Shown: in pieces, positions 1-11,830 of the stretch
Numbering within the stretch: the stretch's first letter is position 1
Layout of the letters: each line of letters opens with the position of its first letter
Assembly: GCA_036898135.1 (NCBI GenBank)
Contig: CM072513.1
Location: forward strand, 19,873,786 to 19,937,785
Direction of reading: 5' to 3'
Source of the DNA: Oncomelania hupensis
Lineage: Eukaryota > Mollusca > Gastropoda > Littorinimorpha > Pomatiopsidae
Length of the DNA: 64,000 nt
Position numbers and translations under genes: made by a program
Notes under the pieces: model-generated
What the model was told of the DNA's origin: nothing
Seen by the model: the letters and a program-made list of their open reading frames with translations, nothing else
Databases searched by the model: none

Positions 1-985
1 TCCTCCTACACTGCTATCAACTCTCTCCTCCTACACTGCTATCAACTCTCTCCTCTACACTGCTATCAACTCTTCCTTCTCCACTGCTATCAACTCTCTC
101 CTCCTACACTGCTATCAACTCTCTCCTCCTACACTGCTATCAACTCTCTCCTCCTACACGGCTATCAACTCTCTCCTCCTATACTGCTATCAACTCTCTC
201 CTCCTCCACTGCTATCAACCCTCTCCTCCTCTACTGCTATCAACTCTCTCCTCCTACACTGCTATCAATTCTCTCCTCCTACACTGCTGTCAACCCTCTC
301 CTTCTCCACTGCTATCAATTCTCTCCTCCTCCACTGCTATCAATTATCTCCTCCTCCACTGCTATCAATTATCTCCTCCTCCACTGCTATCAACTCTTCC
401 TTGTCCACTGCTATCAACTCTTCCTTCTCCACTGCTATCAACTCTTCCTTCTCCACTGCTATCAACTCTCTCCTCCTACACTGCTATCAACTCTTCCTTC
501 TCCACTGCTATCAACTCTCTCCTCCTACACTGCTATCAACTCTCTCCTCCTACACTGCTATCAACTCTCTCCTCCTACACTGCTATCAACTCTCTCCTTC
601 TCCACTGCTATATCAACTCTCTCCTTCTCCACTGCTATATCAACTCTCTCCTCCTCCACAGCTATCAACTCTTCCTCCTTCACTGCTATATCAACTCTCT
701 CCTCCTCCACTGCTATATCAACTCTCTCCTCCTCAACTGCTATATCAACTCTTCCTCCTTCACTGCTATATCAACTCTCTCCTCCTCCACTGCTATATCA
801 ACTCTCTCCTCCTTCATTGCTATATCAACTCTCTCCTCCTCCACTGCTATATCAACTCTCTCCTTCTCCACTGCTATATCAACTCTCTCCTCCTCCACTG
901 CTATCAACTCTTCCTTCTTCACTGCTATATCAACTCTCTCCTCCTCCACTGCTATCAATTCTCTCCTCCTCCATCTACACCTCCT
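1..985. repeat. 25/27-bp minisatellite (CT-rich)
   Basis: About 38 head-to-tail copies of a pyrimidine-rich unit with core CTGCTATCAACTCTC joined to TCCTCCTACA or TCCTTCTCCA. From 1 to about 600 the unit is mainly 25 bp. From about 600 to 960 many units carry TATATCAA instead of TATCAA, giving 27 bp, a multiple of three that leaves long chance reading frames on both strands. These frames are repeat artefacts, not genes. The array continues beyond the left edge of the window. Confidence 0.95.
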
Positions 986-1055
986 CCTTCTTATTGTATT
1001 CATCATATGCAGTTACAAAGTGTTTTGTCGCATTTAAAAAAAAAAGTACTTCGCT

Positions 1056-1141
1056 TTCGTCATTGTTGTTTTGCTGTCGTCATTGTTGTTTTTTTTTGCT
1101 GTCGTCATTGTTGTTTTGCTGTCGTCATTGTTGTTTTGCTG
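1056..1141. repeat. 20-bp tandem repeat, about 4 copies
   Basis: Repeats of TCGTCATTGTTGTTTTGCTG with one T-run expansion. No coding signal. Confidence 0.8.
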
Positions 1142-2416
1142 GGGCTTTGTTGGTGGTGTTATTGTTATCAATGTCATCTACTACCACCACCAACTCCTCC
1201 TCCACCACCACCACTACCTGCTGGCGTGACGTTGGCTACCTAATCAAAATGGTTCCACCACGAGTACTTTCTAGTTTTTCAATTAAGATTCTGAGTGTTT
1301 CATTGTAAATTATATGGCTGTAGGTTTCTGAAAAATTCAAAGGAACAGTTATTATTACTTTTTTATACCAATGGGAGGTGTCCAAAAAGTGGCTACCTAA
1401 AACTATTTACGTGTTCTATTTAATGAAATTTATTTATTTTGATGTAAAAACTTAGGTGGTGTTTGTTTGGTTAAGAAATATCAAGAAATATATTTTGTAT
1501 AAAATTTAGAATTGAAACACCACGTGTTTTTGGTGGTTAAAAAAAAACAGTCAAGCGTATTACTTCCTCACACTGCCCATATGTCCAGATTTCAACACCA
1601 AGTTGCGTGAACTCATTTTAACGATTGAAATGAAAAATAAATATCTAAACGTTAACCAAATGTAACCAAACTTGGCAGAAACATTGCCTGGAATGTTACT
1701 AAAGTGGTGAAAGAAACATTTTGAAAATCCAATCAGTAATTTTAGTTTTATAGTGATTTTCTGGAACATTGTAAAAACCCGTGGCATAAGCCGAAAATGG
1801 CTACCTAAGAAAGTCAGTGACAGCGTCCTTAATTCAATTAAGCAGAATGCCATGTGCATATGAGCTAGTTACATTCGGCTTGACCATCATTAAAAACTTA
1901 ACTTTATTCATCGTGGCGGGAGAAATGTGGATTTGGGGTTTTTATATCCGATTTAGGTCACCATGTCCAGTTTGGAAAAGCACCACCGCGCTTATTTTGG
2001 TCAACACTTTTACAAACAGTTAAAACTTTGACACCATGTACTCAAAAAACTTAAATTCGATACTATTTTTAATTATTGTAATGATCTATGGGCTTGGTGG
2101 CGAAGTATTATAATAAATGTATCAACCGAATTTTAGCTTAGGTAGCCAAGACAATCGGTGGCAGTCAAAATCAATCAATCGCAAAGCTGTGTGAAAACTT
2201 TCAGCAAATATACAAACATTGTAGGTAGGTATTTCAACGGTGCGTTGTTTGCAACCAAAAGTGTGTAAATAAGTCAAGCAGAACGGGTGTTATACTGCTT
2301 GGAATGTCCCCACCCCGAATAACTGTTCTCCGGACAAAGAGAGAAAGAGAGAATAGACTGGACTTATCCCGATTGACGTCATAACTTTGTGCGTATTTAT
2401 TCGCATTTTTCTCAAC
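1142..2416. other. AT-rich stretch with scattered GGCTACC/GGTAGCC motifs
   Basis: I see no gene here. GGCTACCTAA occurs at 1391 and 1799, and GGTAGCCAAG at 2141. The same motif in mainly the opposite orientation is found on the far side of the transposase relic (6.0-7.0 kb), so this may be the left flank or terminus of that DNA transposon. That link is inference. Confidence 0.4.
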
Positions 2417-4661
2417 ATGACGAACGATTGTTGTGTCAAACATTGTTCGAAGCGAAGTACTAGAGATCTTGGGATCTATTACCATAGAATTCCGACAATT
2501 ATATTCAATAGAGGCTCCAACATACGCGAGCTGACAGCTAGGAGGAGAAGGCTTTGGATCGCCCAAATCAATCGAAAGAAGATCACAGACAAAACAGTGA
2601 AACCCTGGACCCGTGTGTGTTCACGCCACTTTGTGAAAGGTAAGCATTTTCAATAATTGGTCAATGGTTCACATGCATTTTGTTATTGGTCTTACTAGGC
2701 CATTGCGAAGTTGCAGCTGCCCACTTTCACCGACAATCTGGCAGTAGAGAAATCTGTCATTTTTGAGCAGGTCGAGTGTTGGAGGGTTTTTAGATAACTT
2801 TTGCTCTGTTCTAAAAATGTCATAGATAGAATGTGCGTTTAGGCTTCGTGATTTAAATATAAAGACTGGGACTGTATTTGTTTTTTTGTTTTGTTTTTTT
2901 TTCAAATTTCACGTTTACTTGAATACAAAATAATATATATTAAAAAAAAAACACCACACAAAACACCTGAGGAGAAACATTGTTTACCTTTCTTCCAGAA
3001 TCACAGAGGAAAGACTAGAGACGAGTAGAGTGCTTGTTTTGTTTATCATGCAAGTCAATATTTTAGTGTAGTTGTTATTACATTTTGACTTGATTTTGAT
3101 GACAGGAAAACGTGTGAGTTCTATCAAGATGATACGCCCAACTGGATCCCAACTTTGCACCTTGGCTACAACATTAAATGTGCATCCACTGATGTGGACC
3201 GGTTTGAAAGGAAACAGAAGAGAGAGCAACAGAAACAAGGAAATGCCCACAACAGTATGTAATGAATATTTACTTTATGAAATATTTCATAGTTTATCTT
3301 CAAGTGTAAAGAAATTGTGTTTTTGAAACAATGCTGCCTTTCTAAAATGCTATTTTTTAATGTTTGTAAATCTAACATTGTTATGTATAATGTCATCGCC
3401 TTCGTATTTAGATATTTGATGTAGTCCATGAAATTATGCTTTTTGAAGGTAATGCAGTTGTTAGTAAGTGCACAGGAATGCAGTTTTCCAGGGAAGCATG
3501 CCCCCAGATCCAGTGTTAATGTTTTTTCTCTCACCACAACCCGTTCCCACCACTTCATCATTATGAATCTCAATTCATCAGTATTAAACTACAGTTAAAT
3601 AAACTGTCTTCAGTTTTCATTTGGTTAATATAAAAAAAGCCACATCTTGTCTTATAGATTGGAGGAACACTGATTGCCCAAAATAGGCATTTACTCATAC
3701 TTTTGAGTAAAAAACAAAAATGAAACATCTCAAGGCAGTATGATCACCTAAACATAGAATGTGCTTGAAGTAAACAAATAGTTATGTGTATGTTAGGGTT
3801 CTTATTTGTGCAGATCATGCTGAGGACGGTGAGAATACCACAGACAGTGACGCATCTATGGGTGATCTTGGAGGGGACACTGATTTAGAACTGGGTGAAG
3901 AAGCTACTGATTTGAAACGAACTGTGGAGCAGGAAGTCAAGACCGATATTACCATTTCCTACCTGGAAGCCATGGAGTCTGAGCTTCAGACCCTAAGAAC
4001 AGAAAACCTCACTCTTCGTATGAAACTGAATGCCAGCACTATGTCAGATGACTTTTTTTTTTAAAAGAAGATGGGTCTAGAGATGATGAGAAAGTTAAAT
4101 ATTACACAGGCCTACCATCTTTTTTGACTCTTGCTGCTCTGGTGTCATTCCTGATGCCTCATATTACTAGTGGGCCCAGATCTATCACAAGCAAATTTCA
4201 AGAAGTGTTAATTGTCCTCACAGAGTCACTCAACTGAGGTTGAATCTGACTGTACAGGTCGTTGCTGATTTGTTTGGCATTTCTGACACTTCAGTGTCAC
4301 ACATATTTCTCAAGGTGCTGGCTGTCATATATATATTGGCTGATTGTGGGTTTAATATCCATGATAGTGTTGGACTGATGTGTGCTGAAGTTAAGATACC
4401 AGCTTTTACCAAAGGTAAAAAAGCAACTATCTGCTTTTGATGTAGAATCAACACGCAAAATAGCACATGTAAGCCACAGTAATGATTCATGTTGAAAGGG
4501 TGATTGGTAACATTGTTTAAAACTATGCCATTATTGATTCTACAATTCCAGTCACTATGTTGACTTGTGCAGAAGGTGCAACTGTGACCACGTTGGACCA
4601 AATTGTCACAGTGTGCTGTGCTCTGGTGAATATTTGTCCATCCGTTGTTCCTTTTGATTAG
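2417..4661 (+). pseudogene. THAP-HTH-DDE transposase relic (internally deleted)
   Basis: Exon 1 (ATG 2417 to about 2639, then GTAAGC) encodes a THAP zinc finger: C5/C6 and C10, HRIP at 23-26, W47, then CxxH at C68/H71. Exon 2 (3106-3254, after ACAG, before GTATGT) carries the end of the THAP domain, with NWIPTLHLGY. Exon 3 starts at 3814 after TTTGTGCAG and gives an acidic segment and a short coiled coil, then FLTLAALVSFLMPHI, a helix-turn-helix ([18 protein letters not shown], about 4255-4310) and the C-terminal part of a DDE_Tnp_4-type nuclease ([49 protein letters not shown]), ending at TAG 4659-4661. Such THAP plus HTH_Tnp_4 plus DDE_Tnp_4 proteins are transposases of invertebrate ISL2EU/Harbinger-like elements; that subgroup name is tentative. 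The copy is dead. The first part of the catalytic core is missing between the HTH and LADCGF, and frames shift at the T10 run (4053-4062), near 4225, near 4422 and near 4470-4500. The exon 1/2 join is also one base out of frame. Exons 2/3 join in frame. Confidence 0.8.
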
Positions 4662-4684
4662 AGATGGGGTGAGAGAAACTTCCA

Positions 4685-5010
4685 ACTAGGTAGTTTTGTT
4701 GACAATAACTATCATGGATATTAAGCCCACGATCAGCTAATTTTGTTCACCTAGATCATCAAGAAGCTTGGTTTTGTATCCTTCTTTCTTCTACCAACTA
4801 GGTAGTTTTGTTGACAATAACTATCAACTAGGTAGTTTTGTTGACAATAACTATCATGGAAGCTTGGTTTGGTATCCTTCTTGTTTTTATTATTATTACT
4901 TCCAACTAGGTAGTGTTGTTGACAATAACTAACATGGATATTAAACCCACGAACAGCTAATTGTGTTCTCCTAGATCATCATTAAGCTTGGTTTTGTATC
5001 CTTCTTGTTG
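4685..5010. repeat. Degenerate tandem repeats (CTAGGTAGTTTTGTTGACAA)
   Basis: The phrase CTAGGTAGTTTTGTTGACAA followed by TAACTATCATGG occurs at about 4686, 4797, 4826 and 4904. Longer blocks also repeat (ATGGATATTAA, CCACGA.CAGCTAATT, AAGCTTGGTTTTGTATCC). This is a short local duplication immediately downstream of the transposase relic. An AT-rich stretch rich in ATT/GTT follows to about 5179. Confidence 0.8.
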
Positions 5011-5179
5011 TTATTATTATTAGTTTTATTAGTATTGTTATTATTATTGTTATCATTGTTACCATATATTATTAGTTTTGTTGCTGCTGCTGTTGTATTA
5101 TTTTTAGTAGTTGTATTGTTATTATTATTATTTTTATAATTACTATTATGATTATGATTATTTTTTATTATGATTATGA

Positions 5180-5180
5180 T

Positions 5181-5235
<55 letters not shown>
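5180..5235. repeat. (TAG)n microsatellite
   Basis: About 18 perfect TAG triplets. Confidence 0.95.
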
Positions 5236-5236
<1 letters not shown>

Positions 5237-5959
5237 AATCACCATCGTCACCTTCATCAGGTTTTCACCAGTACTCAGTATTGTAATTTAAAAAAGATAG
5301 CTTTGCTGAAGTCATTAGTACTTTGTCGCACCTAGTTATTTCAGGAACCTAATAATATTATATTCTATTCCATTGTTGCTGTCGTTAGTGCAAGGTGTAT
5401 GCAGACATGAATGGAGGGGTGGGTGCACGAGTAAGCATGTGTGTATATGTGTACATGGGTGTATGGGTGTGCATGGATGTATGTGTGAGTCAACGAGTTG
5501 AGTGGTAGGAAGGATGAAAAGTTTTCAAGTGCGAGTGTATAGATACAGGAGTGAAGTGTTGTGGATGGCTAGGATGGGTCTAAGGCATGGAAGAATGGGT
5601 GGGTTTGAGTGGTTTTGTGTATTGTTGAATAATTATCTGTGTGTCTTATGTGTACGCATGGGTATGTGACTGGATATCTGTTTAGGCATGTGTGCTAGTG
5701 GTGATAGATTTGTATTTCGGTATGGAAGTTGGGTATAATAGTATATCAAATGTATTAATATTGTATGTCTATGTTTTTGATGTTATCTCTTTTCTTGCAC
5801 TGCAAAACAAATATCCATGCCATGTGTTTGGACAATAAATAATCTTGAAGTGATGAGAAGCTGTTTGAAAGTATTGTTTTATGTGGTGTGTTCTTACATA
5901 AATGTATGTTTATGCATTTCAGTATGTTGTGGAACCCTATGAATGAAGGTCTTACTAAA
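5236..5959. other. No gene; possible retroposon 3' end near 5,780-5,850
   Basis: GT-rich sequence without a usable reading frame. At about 5,780-5,850 it contains GGACAATAAATAATCTTGAAG, the style of sequence (AATAAA plus a short repeated tail) that ends several LINE 3' UTRs. This is weak evidence only. Confidence 0.3.
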
Positions 5960-6992
5960 CCACCGCATTATGTTACATTACAACATATTAAGCAACAGTT
6001 CAACATGTTTTACTAAGTTACGTTTCACATCCAGGTAGCATTTTAACAAAGTCACAGTTCCACAAAATAAAGTTACTTTCCGAATTTTGAGTTCGAGGTA
6101 ACATTTCACAGTTATAAGTTACAGTTCTATCGTTATAAGTTACATTCCATGTTGAACTGTTACTTATAAGGCTTATAAGTTCCCGTGTGTGTGCACCAAA
6201 AAAAAAAAGGTTACCCCCTTGAAAACTATTTTTATTGCTCATAAAAATCAACGCACAGTCGGCATCACCTTATCTAAAATCGAACGCACACATTTCATTT
6301 TAAAAATCAAATTAACTGCTGCTTCCATTGGTATTCGTTGTTGAAGGTTATGAAGTGCATAGATAAAGGATTAGATGTTTAAAGGGACATATAACACCAA
6401 CATTGCTATCACATCAACAGAAGAGTTGTTCAGGTCACACTGTATCATTTCCCGTTAATGCTGTCGAACGTGCCAACACTTCAACAGTCGAAGTAAACAA
6501 TACCAAGGGCTACAAAGGTATTATGACCACTTACATTCGCTTATTTTTCTTTAAAACGCGCTTTTACCTTGAAATTTGCACACTGCAAATCATCCATGAG
6601 TTATATAATGTATTGTAATATTTGTCGGCTCTCCCAGAATACAACTGAATTGTACTATAAAACTATGAACTAATGGCTGTAAGGTTATTTATTAGCTGGT
6701 CAATGTTTTTTTAACAAATTGTTTCATGTCAATTTAACAACATAGCATATTAGGTAGCCATATCACCATCAAGTAACATTTCACGTAATAGGTAGCCGTG
6801 GTGGTGAACTGCTTAAGTCGCCATTCACAGGCAGGTAACCATTCACATTTAGGTCGCCTGTCGTAAAAATGGGTTCAAAATTAAGTAGCAGTTCACAAAT
6901 ATGGTTAAGTAGACATTCACATTATAGGTAGCCGTTCAAAATAGTAGGTAGCCAGTTCACAGTGATCGGCTACCTAAATGGTATTTAGGTCG
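5960..6992. repeat. Degenerate interspersed motif array (GGTAGCC / AAGTTACATTTCAC)
   Basis: Short motifs recur with irregular spacing. AAGTTAC(A/G)TTTCAC-like phrases fall mainly at 5,980-6,180. GGTAGCC falls at 6752, 6791, 6928 and 6948, GGCTACCTAA at 6968, and AGGTCGCC at 6851 and 6986. The motif also flanks the transposase relic on its left side, so these may be transposase binding sites or the right subterminal region of the element. No gene is seen. Confidence 0.5.
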
Positions 6993-7017
6993 CCAAACCT
7001 GTGGAAATAAAGGTTCA

Positions 7018-7166
<149 letters not shown>

Positions 7167-7264
7167 TTCTTCTTCTTCTTCTTTATGGTTGTCGTCTTGT
7201 CCTTGTTGTCGTCAACTTCCATGGAATTGCCTTCTTGTATATGCTACTCTAATGCAAGTGGCAA

Positions 7265-7978
<714 letters not shown>

Positions 7979-8455
7979 CTATTTCCTTGAGCGAGGCGCC
8001 CGCTGTTTGTGTTCTGAGAGGGATTTTGGGGTCTTTGTTGAGTAGTTGGTTCTGCCTAACGTCGTCCTATCCCAGGACATTTGCTTGCTCATCTCCGGGA
8101 ACACTGCAGTGGGTATTGTGTGTGATAATGATCTCTGTGTATCTTTCAATGTTGTGATTGCCTTGATAATGCGACTGTGAAAGTCTTCTTACCGAAGCTG
8201 CTGCTTCCTTTCTCTAGCGACCTCTGATAACCCGGGGAACAGCTTGCTCAGGGCCTCTGCACTGGGCACCAGAATACAGTTATCACTTTCGGCGCTGAGC
8301 AATGCCTTCATGATACGATAGTCTCCTCAGATGATGATGCTGTGGTGTATTTGTTCCTATCTAGCACCTCCTATGCCAACAGACTCAACAGCGTCTTTTA
8401 ACTCTGGAGAGGGAGTGAATGTAATGATTGCATTAAGGTCAATGGCTTCAATCAT
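7979..8455 (-). pseudogene. Degraded coding stretch of unknown family
   Basis: On the minus strand one frame runs from an ATG at 8455 to a TAG at 7979 (159 codons) with only three internal stops (two between 8311 and 8370, and a TAA at 8189-8191). The uninterrupted parts look coding: a helical segment ALLSAESDNCILVPS followed by LSKLFPGLSEVARER, and a basic C-terminus ending in RAPRSRK. I do not recognise the family. It lies directly beside a LINE 3' end, so a piece of transposon gag or ORF1, or a decayed host exon, are both possible. Confidence 0.4.
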
Positions 8456-8469
8456 GGCTCACACGGTTT

Positions 8470-8760
8470 GTAATTGTCCTGTCCTATCCTGTCCATCGTT
8501 GGGGCACCACAGATGATCGTTTAACCAGCGTACTCCATCTTTCTCTGTCCTCAGCAATCCTCATGGCTTCGCTCAGTGTCAAACCAATCCATTCTCGACT
8601 GTTGTCCTCCCACCTCTTTTTCGCTCTCCCTCTTCTTCTGCCTCCTTGCACCGTGCCTTGCAAGATGGTCTTTGCATGAGCCTGTATGGCAAGGCTACCA
8701 GTGCAGTCCTCCATAACAGCGCCACCGGAAACTGGTTCAGAACAACAATCGGTGTGCGTC
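8470..8760 (-). mobile_element. LINE 3' end with inverted 5' piece
   Basis: On the minus strand, 8,680 to about 8,480 encodes the C-terminus of a LINE reverse transcriptase protein (KKRWEDNSREWIGLTLSEA, then RSSVVPQR) and ends in an ACAGGATAGGACAGG tail. The adjacent 8,690-8,760 encodes on the plus strand an earlier part of the same protein (SLYGKATSAVLHNS, then NWFRTTIGVRQ). So the 5' piece is inverted relative to the 3' piece, with the sequence between them missing. Same family as the copies at 9.2, 30.8-42.8 and 50 kb. I do not assign a clade. Confidence 0.8.
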
Positions 8761-9181
8761 AATGATGCCTACTCTCTCCAACACTCTTCCACATATTTTT
8801 TGTGACTGTATTCGGTGTAAAAAGATATCGAAATGCTTGCTCCGGTAATCAGTCCGATCATCCAGGATCACCACAGCTGGTTTGACTAAAGGTTTTTCAC
8901 GATTTTCAGCGTGAAAGGAAGCAATTTTCCACGCGCAATGACAATCGGAAACCTGGTGCAAAAAAATGTATTGAAGGAATGGTCTCAGAATAGAGAACAA
9001 TGCCACAGTTGTTGCGACATGATGCGAAGGAGGAATTGGAACAGTTATTTTTGTGATGTTAATGTTTCGTCACAGGTAAAATCGTCCGATAAAAACTTAG
9101 CTAAAAAGCATTGAGCTGCCGACCTACTTTCGTATTGGCTGAAGCACTGACTGACCTATTGATCTATTGATCTAGTTTTCT
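8761..9181. other. No recognisable gene
   Basis: Unique-looking sequence between two LINE fragments; nothing else seen. Confidence 0.5.
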
Positions 9182-9192
9182 ATTGGTTCAAG

Positions 9193-9393
9193 GCACAGTG
9201 CAAGGAGGTAGAAGAAGAGGGAGACCGAAAAAGAGGTGGGAGGACAACATTCGAGAATGGACTGGTTTGACACTGAGCGAAGCCATCAGGGCTGCTGAGG
9301 ACAGAGAAAGATGGAGTATGCTGGTTAAACGATCATCTGTGGTGCCCCTACGACCTTCGGGTTACGGGACAGGATAGGATAGGATAGGATAGG
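9193..9393 (+). mobile_element. 5'-truncated LINE copy with 11-bp target duplication
   Basis: Encodes the last 60 or so residues of the LINE ORF2 (GTVQGGRRRGRPKKRWEDNI, then EWTGLTLSEAIRAAEDRERW and RSSVVPLRPSGYGTG) and ends in a (GGATA)n tail. ATTGGTTCAAG directly precedes it (9182-9192) and directly follows the tail (9394-9404), a clean target-site duplication. The fragment is only about 200 bp, so reverse transcription stopped very early. Confidence 0.9.
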
Positions 9394-9404
9394 ATTGGTT
9401 CAAG

Positions 9405-10849
9405 CCTTAATAGTATGTAGTTTTAATGCTACTGCAGTGTCTTTATGTTTTTCATTTTGTTTGCTGTCTTAATTATTTTGTGTGTCTCCCAACTCCCCTC
9501 CCCCCACCCCCCGATTCCTACCCCTTCTAATTCGTATCCACGCAGCCCGTTCACTGAATAACAAGGCACGAGTCTTCGTTATAAAGTTTTCCAACTGTAT
9601 TGAGCAAAGGACGCAAACATCATCAATAACTATATTTAAAAAGCTATCTCCAAAACTCTATCCAAACGCGCAGGCACCATTATGTAGTTATACTGTCTTT
9701 ACAACGTAGAAAAATAAAAAAACAACAACCGTAGAATATATTCTAGAATGGCGCAATCAATAACCAGTCAGGAGAAAGCTTGTCACCGGAAATACGCACT
9801 GCGTTATATCATAGAATGTTCGAAGCTTTGACCAGCTGTTGCTAGATTTTTCTCGAATTTTCCGTCGGTGGTAAACAAACAAGTCCAGATAGATCTCAAT
9901 ATCGCTACAACAATACCGTCGAAAAGAAAATTAAGTAATATTATGCAACGCTTTTCCAAGAACAACATAGCACCACATCAAAGGTAGATAAATGCTATCA
10001 TTGCACGCTTCGCAAAACCTAATGTTTTTACCTAATTAAGGTGCGAAACTACAATCGTTAGAACACATTTTCTGTAGCTGCATAGCGTGGCCTTGCTGTT
10101 CTTGAAATCATACCATCATTTAAGTAATGTCCACATTCGGCTTACGTTTTACGGCTCATGCATTGGGTTATGAGATTTTTTCACTGACCGGAATTTTGAC
10201 GGTTGTCCACACCTTATGGATTTAGTGGCCACATTTGGCTTACGTTTTTCGGCGTATGCATTGGGTCGGAAGTAGTGGCGCCATGTTTCTCACGGCCCAG
10301 TTCACATTTATAAACGTGTGTAGCCATGGAATTTCACTACAACAAGGCACTTTTTCATGACGATGTAATGTACTGTTTCACGGTTTGACAATAATATGAA
10401 ACAACGTTACTAAGATCGATAGGCAACAAGTGAATTCAATGGCCTTAGGTTGGGTAGCAGACAACCTGAGTTGCCTGTAATCATGCGTGTGGGAAGACGT
10501 TGAGGTTGACCTGTAAACTCGTGACGTCACACTCGCTTCTGATAGGTCCTCGTAAGCCCGTCTTATGTATTTTTGCAGAAGAAATCAAACATGCGCTATC
10601 CTTGTGAAATTTTTACGTTGGCCAGTACGCCAGGAAATATATAAGGAATTCATAAGCGTAACACAAGTGTGGCCCTTGGGCTACAGGCCGATGTGGCCGG
10701 ACCTTTTACTTGGCCTTTGCCTTTGGCTGGCCCCTATAGGATAGGTCAGCTGATTTCATGTGTGACTGGCCAGGCACTGGGGTCAAAGTGGCGTCTGCCT
10801 CACCATCCCTAGACCGGAACCTTTCTATTTCTCCCTCCCGTCTCGCTTC
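9405..10849. other. No gene; one short direct repeat
   Basis: Mixed sequence without a usable frame. A roughly 40-bp phrase, GGCTTACGTTTT.CGGC followed by ATGCATTGGGT, occurs at about 10,139 and again at about 10,229. Confidence 0.5.
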
Positions 10850-11186
10850 ATAGCGTAGCGTTTAGAACTCAAGGCCGCGGGCCAAGGTCAAGACGTCACG
10901 AAAATTAGCCACGTGGCCAAATAGACACAAACACGCGGAATAATGGCGACGTTTGAAAGATTTCCTGTGGTTGCCTTGAGCGTGGCATTACTTTTTTTTT
11001 TTAACACATCAGTCTACATGAAAACACACAGTATTTATTCAGAAGTGTTAAGGCAATACTGAACATTTGCCCAAGTTGGCCTATTATGACAGAAAGTGAA
11101 ATCTGGAAGTAGAAATCCCAAATGAACTTACAAAAATCCCAGGGTATACATACAAATACAGGCCGTAACCAGTAAATGCTATATAC

Positions 11187-11187
<1 letters not shown>

Positions 11188-11264
<77 letters not shown>

Positions 11265-11266
11265 GA
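11188..11266. repeat. (GA)n microsatellite
   Basis: About 38 GA dinucleotides with one GG interruption. Confidence 0.95.
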
Positions 11267-11559
11267 ATCTGAACCCAAAAAGCACCTAACAAGAACGCTG
11301 CAGTTGCAAGAATTTTAGAATATCATCATACAGCTAGGTCTATATTGTGCAGACAGTAGGCCTATGGAGTTATGTTGCTTTCATAATTTACGAGCGTGAG
11401 GACTGCAAACTTTGCGAGATGCAACTTAGTTTATCACATGAGAAACAAAAGTATCGAACAATGTAACAACCTTAATTGTTCGTTTCTTACCTGATCTGGA
11501 GTGTAGTGGGATGGGAAATACGATTGCCCGATTCAGTGATTGATTGTTTATCGACTGAT

Positions 11560-11830
11560 TGATTTGATGATTAATTAATATTCTTAATTACCCTAATATA
11601 TTACCTTCATGTTTTTATTTAACTGTTGGCGGTGAGTGTTCGTGATGTGTGTGTGTTGTGTGTGTTTGGTTTATGCTTGTATGGTAGGACATGTGCTTAT
11701 AAAATCGTGTGACAATGTTATAATAGCTTGTTTCACAGTTCATTGTTTTTAAACTTTAAAAAAAATGAGCTGCTTCTAAATCTTGTAATTGCCTTATGTG
11801 GATAAATAAAGTTGTATTGAATTGAATTGA
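11560..11830 (+). mobile_element. LINE-like 3' UTR with (TTGAA)n tail
   Basis: Ends with GGATAAATAAAGTTG and then tandem TTGAA units (ATTGAATTGAATTGAA). An AATAAA signal plus a short tandem tail is typical of non-LTR retrotransposon 3' ends. No coding part is attached, so this is a very short 5'-truncated copy or a SINE using that tail. Confidence 0.45.

Noticed and set aside
401..1243. 280-codon frame over the first minisatellite
   Set aside because: Created by the 25/27-bp repeat. Composition is that of the repeat only, and it has no homology I recognise.
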